The position numbers were made by a program, and so were the translations under genes. From NCBI GenBank assembly GCA_020637985.1, contig JACKJK010000011.1, positions 36,189 to 100,188 on the forward strand: a stretch of DNA of 64,000 nucleotides, written 5' to 3'. The notes beneath the pieces are model-generated. The model searched no databases. It was not told the origin of the DNA and saw only the letters and a list, made by a program, of their open reading frames with translations. Position 1 is the first letter of the stretch; each line of letters opens with the position of its first letter. Source of the stretch: Rhodobiaceae bacterium (GTDB taxonomy: Bacteria > Pseudomonadota > Alphaproteobacteria > Rhizobiales > Tepidamorphaceae). Positions 26,600 through 36,049 of the stretch are shown in pieces.

Positions 26600-26655
26600 A
26601 CGCATGACTCATCTGCACTTGCTGCATGTGCGAACAAGATTTTGCCGCAATGCAA
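26600..26655. promoter_or_regulatory. Conserved upstream element, copy 2
   Basis: ACGCATGACTC...CTGCATGTGCGAACAAGAT...GCCGCAATGCA. It aligns with the element at 26101-26156 and lies 119 bases upstream of the small gene that starts at 26481, almost the same distance as copy 1. Confidence 0.5.
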
Positions 26656-26756
26656 CGCGGCACCTTTGAAAACTCGGCAGATTGCATCCGTTTGCAGGAC
26701 GCGGCATCAATGCGCGCGCCCTTGGAAGGCCCGGCGCGATCTCGGAGCATTACGGC

Positions 26757-28571
26757 ATGTTTCAAACTTTTGACGTCAGGACCGACCCGGCAAACGGACC
26801 GAAGCGGCTCGCGCTGCTGCGTGCGGAGCTGCTGCGCCACGGATACGACGGGTTCATCGTACCGCGCGCCGACGCCCATCAGGGCGAATATGTCGCTGCC
26901 TGCGACGAGCGTCTCGCGTGGCTGACAGGCTTCACCGGGTCCGCCGGCGTTGCCGCGACGCTGGGCGGCAAGTCTGCCGTCTTCGTCGATGGCCGCTACA
27001 CCTTGCAGGCGCAGGCACAGGTTGATGCGCATGCCTTCGAGCACCTGCATCTTGTCGAGCACGGCCTCTACAAGTGGCTGGAGGACCATCTGCTGCGCGG
27101 CCAGTGGCTCGCCTTCGATCCCTGGCTGCACACCCTGCGCGAGCGCCGGCAACTGGAGAAGGTTTGCGCACGCACGGGGGCCGAACTGGTCGCCGTCGAG
27201 ACCAATCCACTCGATGCCGTGTGGGCCGACCGCCCCGCCCCGCCGATGGAACCAGTCGAGATCCACCCGATCGAATTCGCCGGGCGCGAAAACGCCGACA
27301 AGCTGGCGGACGTCTGCCGGGTGATCACGCGCGAAGGAGCCGATGCCGCCGTCCTCACCGAGCCGGAGGCGATATGCTGGACCTTCAACATCCGCGGCCA
27401 CGACCTGCCGCATCTGCCCGTGCCGCTGGCGTTCGCCATCCTCCATGTGGCCGGCAAGCCGGAAATCTTCATCGCATCGAACAAGCTGTCAGAAGAGGTG
27501 CGCACCTATCTTGAGCCGCTTGCCGACTTGCGCGAAGTCGATGCCCTGCCCGCGCGGCTGCACGCGCTGGGGGCCGGCGGCAAGTCCGTGCTGCTCAATC
27601 CCGCCCGCGCCGCCAGCGCCATCGCGGGGCTAGTCATTGCCGGCGGCGGCACGCTGGTGGAGGGCGCAGACCCGACCGAACGCCTCAAGGCCGTCAAGAA
27701 CGATGCCGAGCAGGCCGGCGCGCGCGCCGCGCACCGGCGCGACGGGCTCGCCATGATCCGCTTTCTCGCCTGGCTCGACCGCGAGGCGTTAAGTGGTGGC
27801 CACGACGAAATATCGGCAGCCAAGAAGCTTGAGGCGTTGCGTATCGAGACCGGCGAACTGCGCGACCTGTCGTTCGATTCGATCTCGGGGCTGGGGCCCA
27901 ATTCCGCCCTGCCGCATTATCGCGTCACATCGGCGACCTCCCTGCCCTTCAAGGCCGGCGAGATCTACCTGATCGATTCAGGCGGCCAGTATCGCGACGG
28001 CACCACCGACATCACCCGCACGGTCATCCTCGGCACGCCGACGCCCGGCATGCGCCGCCACTACACGCTGGTGCTGAAGGGGCATATCGCGGTTGCCACG
28101 GTGAAATTCCCGAAAGGCACGTCCGGCGCCCAGCTCGACACGCTGGCGCGCTATCACCTGTGGCAGGCCGGCCTCGACTTCGACCACGGCACCGGCCACG
28201 GCATCGGCAGCTACCTGTCCGTGCACGAGGGGCCGCAGCGCATCTCCAAGCTCGGCACGGTGGCGCTGGAGCCGGGCATGATCCTGTCCAACGAGCCGGG
28301 CTACTACCGCACCGGGGAATACGGCATCCGGCTGGAAAACCTCGTGCTGGTGCGCAAGGCCAAAGCCGTCGATGGCGGCGAGAAGGACCTGCTCGACTTC
28401 GAGACCCTGAGCTTCACGCCCTTTGACCGCCGGCTGATCGACACGGACCTGCTCACCGGCGCCGAGCGCGCATGGCTCGACGCCTATCATGCGCAGACGC
28501 ACGCGATGTTTGCAGGAGACCTCGACGACGCCGACCGCGCATGGCTGGAGCAGGCGACAGCGCCGTTGTAG
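26757..28571 (+). CDS. pepP: Xaa-Pro aminopeptidase (M24B)
   Basis: Cleaves N-terminal residues ahead of proline. 604 residues, the long three-domain form: two N-terminal creatinase-like domains (GYDGFIVPRADAHQGEYVAACDERLAWLTGFTGSAG; then EPEAICWTFNIRGHDLPHLPVP) and a C-terminal pita-bread domain. Metal ligands are visible: LIDSGGQYRDGTTDITRTV (two Asp), FDHGTGHGIGSYLSVHEGP (His), LEPGMILSNEPGYYRTGEYGIRLENL (Glu, Glu). ATG 26757 was chosen because GGAG lies about 10 bases upstream and the conserved core follows; an earlier in-frame start at 26682 is possible. Confidence 0.93.
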   Translation: MFQTFDVRTDPANGPKRLALLRAELLRHGYDGFIVPRADAHQGEYVAACDERLAWLTGFTGSAGVAATLGGKSAVFVDGRYTLQAQAQVDAHAFEHLHLVEHGLYKWLEDHLLRGQWLAFDPWLHTLRERRQLEKVCARTGAELVAVETNPLDAVWADRPAPPMEPVEIHPIEFAGRENADKLADVCRVITREGADAAVLTEPEAICWTFNIRGHDLPHLPVPLAFAILHVAGKPEIFIASNKLSEEVRTYLEPLADLREVDALPARLHALGAGGKSVLLNPARAASAIAGLVIAGGGTLVEGADPTERLKAVKNDAEQAGARAAHRRDGLAMIRFLAWLDREALSGGHDEISAAKKLEALRIETGELRDLSFDSISGLGPNSALPHYRVTSATSLPFKAGEIYLIDSGGQYRDGTTDITRTVILGTPTPGMRRHYTLVLKGHIAVATVKFPKGTSGAQLDTLARYHLWQAGLDFDHGTGHGIGSYLSVHEGPQRISKLGTVALEPGMILSNEPGYYRTGEYGIRLENLVLVRKAKAVDGGEKDLLDFETLSFTPFDRRLIDTDLLTGAERAWLDAYHAQTHAMFAGDLDDADRAWLEQATAPL

Positions 28572-28682
28572 CAGTCGCGGCGCTTCGCGCACCCTGAGAC
28601 CGTTAAGCCGCTCATCGGGCACAAGAGCTTGCGGACAGAATGTTCCCATTTTATTCTTTTCATGGAATCGGGGGAAGCAGTC

Positions 28683-29075
28683 ATGTCTGTCATTAGCCAC
28701 ATCACGCTCGGGACGAACGATCCGGTCCGCGCGGGCCGATTCTACGATGAGGTGCTGGGCGTTCTCGGTTTCGAGCGACTGCCCAAACCTCCGGGCAAGC
28801 CTCCCGCATACGAGAAGGGCGGAATGCCCACGATCTATCTCTACACGCCTGAGGACGGGCGTCCGGCCACATGGGGAAACGGCACCCACGTGGCCTTTGT
28901 CGCCGGATCGAAAGGCGACGTGCATCGCTTTCATGATGCCGCGTTGCGGCTAGGCGGAACCTGCGAAGGAAAGCCGGGACCTCGCCCGCACTACGGCGAC
29001 AACTATTACGCTGCCTACGTGCGCGATCCCGACGGCAACAAGCTTCAAGCCGTATGCTACGCCCTGAACGACTAG
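28683..29075 (+). CDS. VOC family protein (glyoxalase/bleomycin-resistance fold)
   Basis: 130 residues, one vicinal-oxygen-chelate domain: MSVISHITLGTNDPVRAGRFYDEVLGVLGFERL, HVAFVAGSKGDVHRFHDAALRLGG and the C-terminal YVRDPDGNKLQAVC. These are two beta-alpha-beta-beta-beta modules with the His, Glu-type metal ligands, but the substrate is unknown. GGGGGAA lies 8 bases before the chosen ATG; ATG 28662 is also in frame. Its stop is adjacent to the stop of the convergent cupin gene. Confidence 0.85.
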   Translation: MSVISHITLGTNDPVRAGRFYDEVLGVLGFERLPKPPGKPPAYEKGGMPTIYLYTPEDGRPATWGNGTHVAFVAGSKGDVHRFHDAALRLGGTCEGKPGPRPHYGDNYYAAYVRDPDGNKLQAVCYALND

Positions 29076-29432
29076 TCAGATACGCGGCTTCGGCGCAGGC
29101 TCGCGATCCGCGTCGCCTGAATTCGGCTCGCCCTTGGGTTCGATCAGAAGAACCTTCACCTCATTTTCTGCGCGTGGCCTGTGCACGACGCCCTTCGGCA
29201 CGATAAACATCTCGCCAGCCTTGACCGTGCGCGACGGCTCGCCCTCGATATCCATCTCCATCTCGCCTTCGAGAACCAGGAAGAAGTCGTCCGTCGTATC
29301 GTGCTTGTGGAACGGAAACTCGCCCTTGAACTTGACCACCATGACGTCGTTTTCGTTGTAGTCGGCCACGACATGCGGGTCCCAGTGGGTGGCAAATTGC
29401 CTGAGCTTTTCTGCCAGATTGATGGTTTTCAT
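29076..29432 (-). CDS. Cupin domain protein
   Basis: 118 residues, single cupin barrel: FPFHKHDTTDDFFLVLEGEMEMDIEGE matches cupin motif 1 with the His-x-His metal pair, and PSRTVKAGEMFIVPKGVVHRP matches motif 2 with the second His. The C-terminal tail GEPNSGDADREPAPKPRI is disordered. Such proteins bind a metal and may be dioxygenases, isomerases or sensors; no choice is possible here. AAGGTGA is about 14 bases upstream of the ATG. The stop codon directly abuts that of the VOC gene. Confidence 0.85.
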   Translation of the reverse strand: MKTINLAEKLRQFATHWDPHVVADYNENDVMVVKFKGEFPFHKHDTTDDFFLVLEGEMEMDIEGEPSRTVKAGEMFIVPKGVVHRPRAENEVKVLLIEPKGEPNSGDADREPAPKPRI

Positions 29433-29476
29433 GTGCAACCATCACCTTTCGGGACTTCAGTCTAAAATGTCGCCAC

Positions 29477-31612
29477 TCACTGCCCCGTGCGCCTGAACCA
29501 CTCGTCCTCGTCGATCACCTCGATGCCGAGTTCGGTCGCCTTCTTCAGCTTCGAGCCCGCGCCCGGCCCGGCGACAACGAGGTTGGTCTTCTTCGACACG
29601 GAGCCCGCCGCCTTGGCGCCGAGACGCTCGGCCATCTCCTTGGCCTCGTCGCGCGACATGCGCTCCAGCGAGCCGGTAAAGACGATGGTCTTACCGGAAA
29701 AGGCGGTATCCGCCGCCGGGCGCTCGGCCTCTTGAATCGTCAGTTCGCCGGCCAGCGCCTCGACCAGGTCGCGGTTGTGCGGTTCGGCGAAATAGGCCGC
29801 AACCGAATCGATGACCGCGTCGCCGATGTCTTCCAGCGCGTCCATCTCCTCGCGCGCCTCCTCGTCGCCGTCGGCCACCTTCAGCGCCGCCTGCTCGAAG
29901 GCCTGCCACGCACCGTAGGCACGCGCCAGCGTCTTGGCCGTGGCCTCGCCGACATGGCGTATGCCAAGCGCGTAGATCAGCCGTTCCAGCGCGATCGTGC
30001 GACGCTCCTCGATGGCGTCGAACAGCTTCTGCGCCGAGACCTCGCCATAGCCGTCGCGGTTCTTCAGCTTCTGCAGCGGGTTTTCCGCGTCGCGCCGCGC
30101 CAGCGTGAAAATGTCCGCAGGCGTCCTTATCGGCAGCATCGCGTCGTCGTAGAACGCCTCGATCTGCTTGTCGCCCAGCCCCTCGATGTCGAACGCGCGC
30201 CGAGAGACGAAGTGCTTCAGGTGCTCCTTGCGCTGGTAGGGACAGGCGAACTCGCCCGAACACCGCCGCACGACGCTTTCCGTCCCGCTGACGTTTGCCT
30301 CGCGCATGATCGGCGTTTGCAGGTAGCACGGGCAGGTGGTCGGAAACACATACGGCTCCGCACCCGCCGGCCGCTTTTCCGGCACGAAGCCGAGCACCTG
30401 CGGGATGACGTCGCCGGCGCGCTGCACGATGACCGTGTCGCCGATCCTCACGCCGAGCCGCTCGATCTCCTCGGCGTTGTGCAGCGTCGCGTTCTCCACC
30501 ACGACGCCGCCGACTGTCACCGGCTCGAGGCGCGCCACCGGCGTGATCGCGCCCGTGCGCCCGACCTGGATGTCGATGGCGTGCAACACGGTCATCGCCT
30601 TCTCGGCGGGAAACTTGTGCGCGATCGCCCAGCGCGGGCTGCGCGACACGAACCCGAGCCGCTGTTGCAGCGCGAGGTCGTCGACCTTGTAGACGACACC
30701 GTCGATGTCATAAGGCAGCGCGGCGCGTTCCAGCTCGATCCTGTGGTGGTGCGCCAGCAGCCCCTCCACGCTGTCGAACACCTCCATAAGCGGGTTGGTG
30801 ACGAAGCCGAAGTCCCTGAACGCCTCGATCATGCCCATCTGCGTATCCGCCGGCAGCTCGGAAACCTCGCCCCACGCATAGGCGAAGAATTTCAGCGGCC
30901 GCTCGGCGGTGACGGAAGGGTCGAGCTGGCGCAGCGAACCCGCCGCCGTGTTGCGCGGATTGACGTAGGTCTGCTTGCCGGCCGCTTCCTGGCGCGCGTT
31001 CAGCTCGGCGAAGTCCTGCTTGGTCATGTAGACCTCGCCGCGCACCTCGATCACCGCCGGAGGGTCGCCCGCCAGCCGCTGCGGGATGTCGGCGATGGTG
31101 CGCGCATTGGCGGTGACGTTCTCGCCCGTCGTTCCGTCGCCGCGCGTCACCGCGTGAACCAGATCGCCGCTCTCGTAGCGCAGCGACAGCGACAGCCCGT
31201 CGATCTTCGGTTCCGCCGTCAACCGCAGGGCCACGTCCTCGCCCAGCCTCAGGAAACGCCGGACGCGGGCGACGAAGTCACGCACGTCGTCGTCGCTGAA
31301 TGCATTGTCGAGCGACAGCATCGCCACTGCGTGCCGCACCTTGGCGAACTTCTCCGAGGGTGCGGCGCCGACGCGATCCGATGGACTTTCTGCCAGCTTG
31401 AGGTGCGGAAACCGCGCCTCGATCTCGCTGTTTCTCTGGCGCAGGGCGTCGTACTCGGCATCCGAAACGCTCGGTGCATCCTTCTGGTAGTAGCGCTCGT
31501 CATGCGCGGCGATTTCCGCCGCCAGCCGCGCGAGTTCCGCCGCCGCCTCGTCTTCGCCGAGATCGCGCACGCGCTTGTGTCCGAGCTCCGCTGATTGCCT
31601 GTCCTGCGTCAT
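29477..31612 (-). CDS. ligA: NAD-dependent DNA ligase
   Basis: Joins Okazaki fragments and closes nicks. 711 residues: the NTase domain with AEPKIDGLSLSLRYE (adenylated Lys), OB fold, a zinc finger, helix-hairpin-helix region (GIRHVGEATAKTL) and C-terminal BRCT (FSGKTIVFTGSLERMSRDEAKEM). The finger reads CPCY...RRCSGEFACPYQ, with a single residue between the first two Cys where most ligases have two; this CPC form fits alphaproteobacterial LigA. It is the last gene of the minus-strand block that begins at mraZ. Confidence 0.97.
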   Translation of the reverse strand: MTQDRQSAELGHKRVRDLGEDEAAAELARLAAEIAAHDERYYQKDAPSVSDAEYDALRQRNSEIEARFPHLKLAESPSDRVGAAPSEKFAKVRHAVAMLSLDNAFSDDDVRDFVARVRRFLRLGEDVALRLTAEPKIDGLSLSLRYESGDLVHAVTRGDGTTGENVTANARTIADIPQRLAGDPPAVIEVRGEVYMTKQDFAELNARQEAAGKQTYVNPRNTAAGSLRQLDPSVTAERPLKFFAYAWGEVSELPADTQMGMIEAFRDFGFVTNPLMEVFDSVEGLLAHHHRIELERAALPYDIDGVVYKVDDLALQQRLGFVSRSPRWAIAHKFPAEKAMTVLHAIDIQVGRTGAITPVARLEPVTVGGVVVENATLHNAEEIERLGVRIGDTVIVQRAGDVIPQVLGFVPEKRPAGAEPYVFPTTCPCYLQTPIMREANVSGTESVVRRCSGEFACPYQRKEHLKHFVSRRAFDIEGLGDKQIEAFYDDAMLPIRTPADIFTLARRDAENPLQKLKNRDGYGEVSAQKLFDAIEERRTIALERLIYALGIRHVGEATAKTLARAYGAWQAFEQAALKVADGDEEAREEMDALEDIGDAVIDSVAAYFAEPHNRDLVEALAGELTIQEAERPAADTAFSGKTIVFTGSLERMSRDEAKEMAERLGAKAAGSVSKKTNLVVAGPGAGSKLKKATELGIEVIDEDEWFRRTGQ

Positions 31613-31627
31613 GCCCCGATCCGCGCC

Positions 31628-33310
31628 TCAGCCATCCGCGTCGGCGTCCTGCATCAGGCGCCGCGCGGCCGCGCGCGCCTCGTCCGTCACGGATGCACCC
31701 GCCAGCATGCGCGCCACCTCCTCGCCGCGCCCTGTATCGTCAAGCCGCGTCACTTCGGTGACAACCCGTTTCCCGCCATCGACCGCGTCCTTGCCGATCA
31801 GGAAATGATGCGAGGCGCGCGCCGCCACCTGCGGCGCATGCGTGATCGCCAGCACCTGCACCGATCCCGCGAGCCGCTCCAGCCGCGCCCCAATCGCCTG
31901 CGACACCGCGCCGGAAACGGCCGTGTCGATCTCGTCGAAGACCAGCGTTGGCGCGCCCCCGCGCCCGGCAAGCGCAACCTTGAGCGCCAGCACGAACCGC
32001 GCCAGTTCGCCGCCCGAGGCGACCTTCATCAGCGGCCCCGGCTGGCTGCCCGGGTTGGTCTGCACCATGAAGCCCACCTGGTCGATGCCTGCCGGGCCGC
32101 CGCGCGCGACGTCGGCGCTTTCGATCTCGGTGAAGAAGCGCGCGCGCTCCAGCTTCAGCGCCGGCAATTCCGCGTTCACGGCCTCGTCGAGCCGGGCGGC
32201 AGCCTTGCGCCGCTTCTCGCTCAGCCCCTGCGCCGCCCCGGCATAGGCCGCCGCCGCAGCGTCGCGTTCTTTGTCGAGCGCGGCAAGCCGCGCCTCGCCC
32301 GCCTCGAGCGCGGCCAGCTTGCCATGCAACCCGTCCTTCAATGCCGGCAGGTCCGCCACCTGCACGCCGTGCTTTCGCGCCAGCCCGCGCAGGGCGAACA
32401 GCCGCTCCTCGATGCGTTCCAGCTCCTGCGGATCGAAGGCGCTTTCGCGGATCGCCGCCTCGCTCGCCATCCGCGCCTCCTCGATCGCCTGCAAGGCCTG
32501 CGACAAGGCGTTGACGACCGGATCGAGGATCGCCTGCGTCTCCGCGCCGCGCCGCTCCAGCTTGCGCAGGACCGAGGCCATGTGCGCCGTCGGCGCATTG
32601 GACCCCGACACCGCGTCCAACGCCTCGTTGAGGTCGCCCGCGACCTTCTCCGCCGCCATCATGCGCTGGCGCGCGTCGGCCAGCGATTCTTCTTCGCCCG
32701 GCTGTGGATCGAGTGCATCGATCTCGGCGCCCGCATGGGCCAGGAAGTCGGCATCCTGCCGCGCCGCCTCCAGCTCCGCCACCGCTTCGGCGTAGGCACG
32801 TGCCGCCGCCTGCCGGCGCGCATGCGCAGCGCGCACTGCCGCTACGTCGCCCGAAAGACCGCCCAGCGAATCGACGAAGTCGCGATGTGTGGCCGGATCG
32901 GTGAGCGCGCGCTCGTCGTGCTGGCCGTGGATCTCGACCAGCGCGGCGCCGATCTCGTGCAGGAACTGCACCGACACCGGCTGGTCGTTGACGAAGGCGC
33001 GGGTGCGCCCATCCACTCCCTGCACGCGCCGAAGGATCAGCCCGCCCTCGGTGTCGAAGCCTTCGCCGGCGAGCCGGGCCAGGACCGGGTGATCGGGCAT
33101 CAGATCGAAGGCCGCCGCGACCTGCCCCTGCTGTGCGCCGACGCGCACCAGCGCCGCGTCGCCGCGCGCCCCAAGGGCCAATGCGAACGCGTCGAGCAGG
33201 ATCGACTTGCCCGCCCCGGTCTCGCCGGTGAGCACGCAGAAGCCCGCGCCGAAGTCAAGGTCGACGGCGTCAATCAGGACAATGTCTCGAATCGAAAGGC
33301 GCGCAAGCAT
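31628..33310 (-). CDS. recN: DNA repair protein RecN
   Basis: SMC-like ATPase in double-strand-break repair. 560 residues: Walker A GETGAGKSILLDAFALALG near the N terminus, a central coiled-coil region rich in Ala/Glu/Arg (about residues 150-380), then the signature MKVASGGELARFVLALKVAL and Walker B TLVFDEIDTAVSGAVSQAIG, with ITHAPQVAARASHHF. It lies between bamD and ligA, 15 bases before ligA, as is usual in Rhizobiales. Confidence 0.96.
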   Translation of the reverse strand: MLARLSIRDIVLIDAVDLDFGAGFCVLTGETGAGKSILLDAFALALGARGDAALVRVGAQQGQVAAAFDLMPDHPVLARLAGEGFDTEGGLILRRVQGVDGRTRAFVNDQPVSVQFLHEIGAALVEIHGQHDERALTDPATHRDFVDSLGGLSGDVAAVRAAHARRQAAARAYAEAVAELEAARQDADFLAHAGAEIDALDPQPGEEESLADARQRMMAAEKVAGDLNEALDAVSGSNAPTAHMASVLRKLERRGAETQAILDPVVNALSQALQAIEEARMASEAAIRESAFDPQELERIEERLFALRGLARKHGVQVADLPALKDGLHGKLAALEAGEARLAALDKERDAAAAAYAGAAQGLSEKRRKAAARLDEAVNAELPALKLERARFFTEIESADVARGGPAGIDQVGFMVQTNPGSQPGPLMKVASGGELARFVLALKVALAGRGGAPTLVFDEIDTAVSGAVSQAIGARLERLAGSVQVLAITHAPQVAARASHHFLIGKDAVDGGKRVVTEVTRLDDTGRGEEVARMLAGASVTDEARAAARRLMQDADADG

Positions 33311-33425
33311 GGCGCATCAGGTATAGCAGCGTGCCCGGAGCCGGACACCGCAAAAACGACGATTAGCCTTGTGCAAACAATGCGCTAGGCAACTGCTGCG
33401 CGGCCCGCGCCGCGCACCCGTTGGT

Positions 33426-34304
33426 CTATGTCGCGCGCCGCACGAGCCGGCTCAGCCACGAACCCTCGTTCACCTTCGGCTCGTACCCGCCGCGCTTCAG
33501 CAGTTCGTAGGAATCCTTGTACCAGGAACTGTTGGGATAGTTGTGCCCCAGCACGGCGGCCGACGTCTGCGCCTCGCTGATGACGCCGAGCGCCATGTAG
33601 CATTCGGTGAGGCGGTGCAGCGCCTCCTCGATGTGCCGCGTCGTCTGGTATTGCTCGATCACGGTGCGGAAGCGGTTGACCGCGGCAAGGAAGCGGGCCT
33701 GCTTCATGTAGTAGCGGCCGACTTCCATCTCCTTGCCCGCGAGCTGATCATAGGCGATCTGCACCTTGCGGCGCGCCTGGTCGGCATACTCGCTTTCGGG
33801 ATATTTCTGGATCACGTCGTTGAGCGCGGAAAGCGCGCGTTCCGTCGCCTTCTGGTCGCGTTCGACGGTCGGCAACTGCCGGTAATAGGATTCGCCGATG
33901 ATGTACTGCGCGTAGGCCGCGTCCTCGCTGCCGGGATGCAGCGTCACGTAGCGCTGCGCCGCGGACACCGCGCCGTCGTAGTCGCGCGCCTCGAACTTGG
34001 CAAACGCCGTCATCAGGATCGCGCGGCGCGCCAGGTCAGAATACGGGTGCTGCCGGTCGACGTCTTCGAATTTCTTCGCCGCGGCGGTGTATTCGCCCCT
34101 GTTGGCCAGTGCGACGCCCTGATTGTAGAGCTGGTCGGCGGGATCGTTCTCGACGATTTCCTCCACCGGCGCGCGGCTGCCGAGCATCGGCAGGCGCGGC
34201 ATGGAGGGCATCGAGGAACAGGCCGCCACGCTGCCTGCGATCAGCAGGACGGGAATCAGGCGGATGGAGCACAACGCCGCGAGTCGATGAACCGGATCCG
34301 TCAT
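33426..34304 (-). CDS. bamD: Outer-membrane assembly lipoprotein BamD
   Basis: Lipoprotein of the BAM complex that inserts outer-membrane proteins. 292 residues: signal sequence with hydrophobic IPVLLIAGSVAAC and a lipobox ending in Cys, then TPR repeats (DPADQLYNQGVALANRGEYTAAAKKFEDVDRQHPYSDL; HPGSEDAAYAQYIIGESYYRQL; KYPESEYADQARRKV; HIEEALHRLTECYMALG). The ATG giving MTDPVHRLAAL was chosen as the one next to the signal peptide. It sits between lpxC and recN. Confidence 0.95.
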   Translation of the reverse strand: MTDPVHRLAALCSIRLIPVLLIAGSVAACSSMPSMPRLPMLGSRAPVEEIVENDPADQLYNQGVALANRGEYTAAAKKFEDVDRQHPYSDLARRAILMTAFAKFEARDYDGAVSAAQRYVTLHPGSEDAAYAQYIIGESYYRQLPTVERDQKATERALSALNDVIQKYPESEYADQARRKVQIAYDQLAGKEMEVGRYYMKQARFLAAVNRFRTVIEQYQTTRHIEEALHRLTECYMALGVISEAQTSAAVLGHNYPNSSWYKDSYELLKRGGYEPKVNEGSWLSRLVRRAT

Positions 34305-34548
34305 GAAACCCCTTGCCGCCCAAACGGCGCACCGCATGGCCGCCAATTCATACCGTGTTACACAGCGGCATCAACGCCGCTTCGGCACCGCGATGTGATA
34401 CCCCATAGCAGCCGTGCCCGGCAATTCTGCTGACCGAAGAATGGAGCTATTTTGCGGCAGCGTTAATGCTGGCGCGCCAGGCATACGAAACGATCGCGGA
34501 ATGCTGCATGCGCAGCACACCCCGCCACTGTGATCGCCGTTTTGAGTG

Positions 34549-35505
34549 TCAGGAAACGTCCGGCCCGTAGGCAGCCGCCGGAGCGAAGGTTTCCGCCTCG
34601 ATGCGCCCGGCCGACTTCGGCGCGCGCTGCACCGGCGCCTCGACCATGGTCCATGCCTGCGGATCGGCCAGCAGGGCCTTGACGATGGAGACGTTGAGGC
34701 GATGGCCGCCGCGCAGCGAGCGGTAGCAGCCAAGGATCGGCGCTCCGGCCAGGGCCAGGTCGCCAATGGCATCAAGCGCCTTGTGGCGAACGAACTCGTC
34801 GGCGAATCGCAGCCCTTCCGGGTTCACGATCCGGTTTTCGCCAACCACCACCGTGTTCTCCAGCGATGCGCCGAGCGCAAAGCCAGCAGACCACAGCGCC
34901 TCGACGTCGCGCATGAAGCCGAAGGTGCGCGCGCGCGCGATATCGCGGCGGAAGGTGGCAGCCGACAGGTCGAACGTGACTTCCTGGTAGCCGATCATGT
35001 CGTCGGCAAAGTCAATGGCGATGTTGAAGGAAGGCGTTTCCGCCGGCAGCAACTCGCCCCACGCGGCGCCGTGCTCGACGCGAATCTTCTTCAGCACCTT
35101 GATGAACTTGCGCGGCGCGCCCTGGGCCACGATGCCGGCCTGGTCGATCGCGGCCACGAAATCGGCCGCGGAGCCGTCCATGATCGGCACTTCCTGGCCG
35201 TCCATCTCGATGACGAGGTTGTCGATACCCAGCGCGTTGATCGCAGCCATCAGGTGCTCGACGGTGGCAACCGCGTTGCCGCTTGCATCGCCCAGGCGCG
35301 TGCAAAGTTCGGTGCAGCAGACATTCTCGTGGCGCGCGGCTATCTCGATCTCGCGCCCGCGTTCGTCGGTGATGAGGAAAACGATACCGCTGTCGGGTTC
35401 GCCCGGATGCAGCGTGAGCGAGGCGCCAAGGCCATTGTGAACGCCAATGCCCGAAAGGGCAGTACTCACCGCGATCGTGCTCTGAAGACCCGTCTGCCGT
35501 CTCAT
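34549..35505 (-). CDS. lpxC: UDP-3-O-acyl-N-acetylglucosamine deacetylase
   Basis: Committed zinc-dependent step of lipid A synthesis. 318 residues. Motifs: TGIGVHN-type QSTIAVSTALSGIGVHNG start, the zinc His in ATVEHLMAAINALGIDN, IEMDGQEVPIMDGSA, and EFVRHKALDAIGDLALAG with the His-x3-Asp zinc ligands. Length agrees with the family. The start was set at the ATG MRRQTGLQS; the ribosome site is weak. It follows ftsZ after 544 bases and precedes bamD by about 240 bases. Confidence 0.96.
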   Translation of the reverse strand: MRRQTGLQSTIAVSTALSGIGVHNGLGASLTLHPGEPDSGIVFLITDERGREIEIAARHENVCCTELCTRLGDASGNAVATVEHLMAAINALGIDNLVIEMDGQEVPIMDGSAADFVAAIDQAGIVAQGAPRKFIKVLKKIRVEHGAAWGELLPAETPSFNIAIDFADDMIGYQEVTFDLSAATFRRDIARARTFGFMRDVEALWSAGFALGASLENTVVVGENRIVNPEGLRFADEFVRHKALDAIGDLALAGAPILGCYRSLRGGHRLNVSIVKALLADPQAWTMVEAPVQRAPKSAGRIEAETFAPAAAYGPDVS

Positions 35506-36049
35506 GCGCACCCGACCCCTTGCTGTTCCCGGCTGTGGACTTCCTGGTCCGTCTGCCGGTGGCACCGCCCGTTCGCAGGGTGTCATCTGTTCCGGTTCGA
35601 GGCCCCTTGCGGGTTGCTTTGCCTCATCTTCCGGTTTCGCGTCCGTCCCAGGCTCCATGGCCATCGGCGCGCGGGCCTTGCCCGCTTGTCGCTGATAGCC
35701 CCCCACTTTGCCATCCGGCGCTGCGCCTTGCAGCATCTTGCCGGGCAAAACCAGAAGCCCTGAAGTTCGCTTTCCGACCGGCTGGACTGCCAAACCGCCA
35801 TTAACCAACTGAAGCGGTTCCTGCGCCTTCCGGACGGGATGACTGATTCTTATCCCCCGTCGTTACCAAATCGTAATAGCGGTTGCGCGAGCCGAGGCAA
35901 AATCACGGTTTCTTACGCTCTGTTACGTGGCCAACGTGTGGCGACAATGGGGCAATAGCGCTGGAAGCCGTCGTTTCCGCTCCACTTCGCGCAAGTTCGC
36001 CCCATTGTCCAATCACCGGGGATGACCGTTTGTTACAATCCCCCCCGCC
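35506..36049. other. Long ftsZ-lpxC intergenic region
   Basis: 544 bases without a credible gene. It must hold the end of the ftsZ transcript and probably a separate lpxC promoter. The only clear structure is the inverted repeat at 35943-36009. Candidate -35/-10 boxes (for example around 35850) are too poor to call. Confidence 0.5.
35943..36009. repeat. Long inverted repeat downstream of ftsZ
   Basis: GACAATGGGGC (35943-35953) and its exact complement GCCCCATTGTC (35999-36009), 45 bases apart; GCGC also pairs just inside on both sides. It begins 41 bases after the ftsZ stop, reading on the minus strand. It lacks a T-run, so it may be an RNA-stability hairpin, a processing site or a protein-binding region. 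Confidence 0.6.

Noticed and set aside
35750..35900. CtrA-like site (TTAA-N7-TTAA) upstream of lpxC
   Set aside because: Only one TTAA half-site is present.
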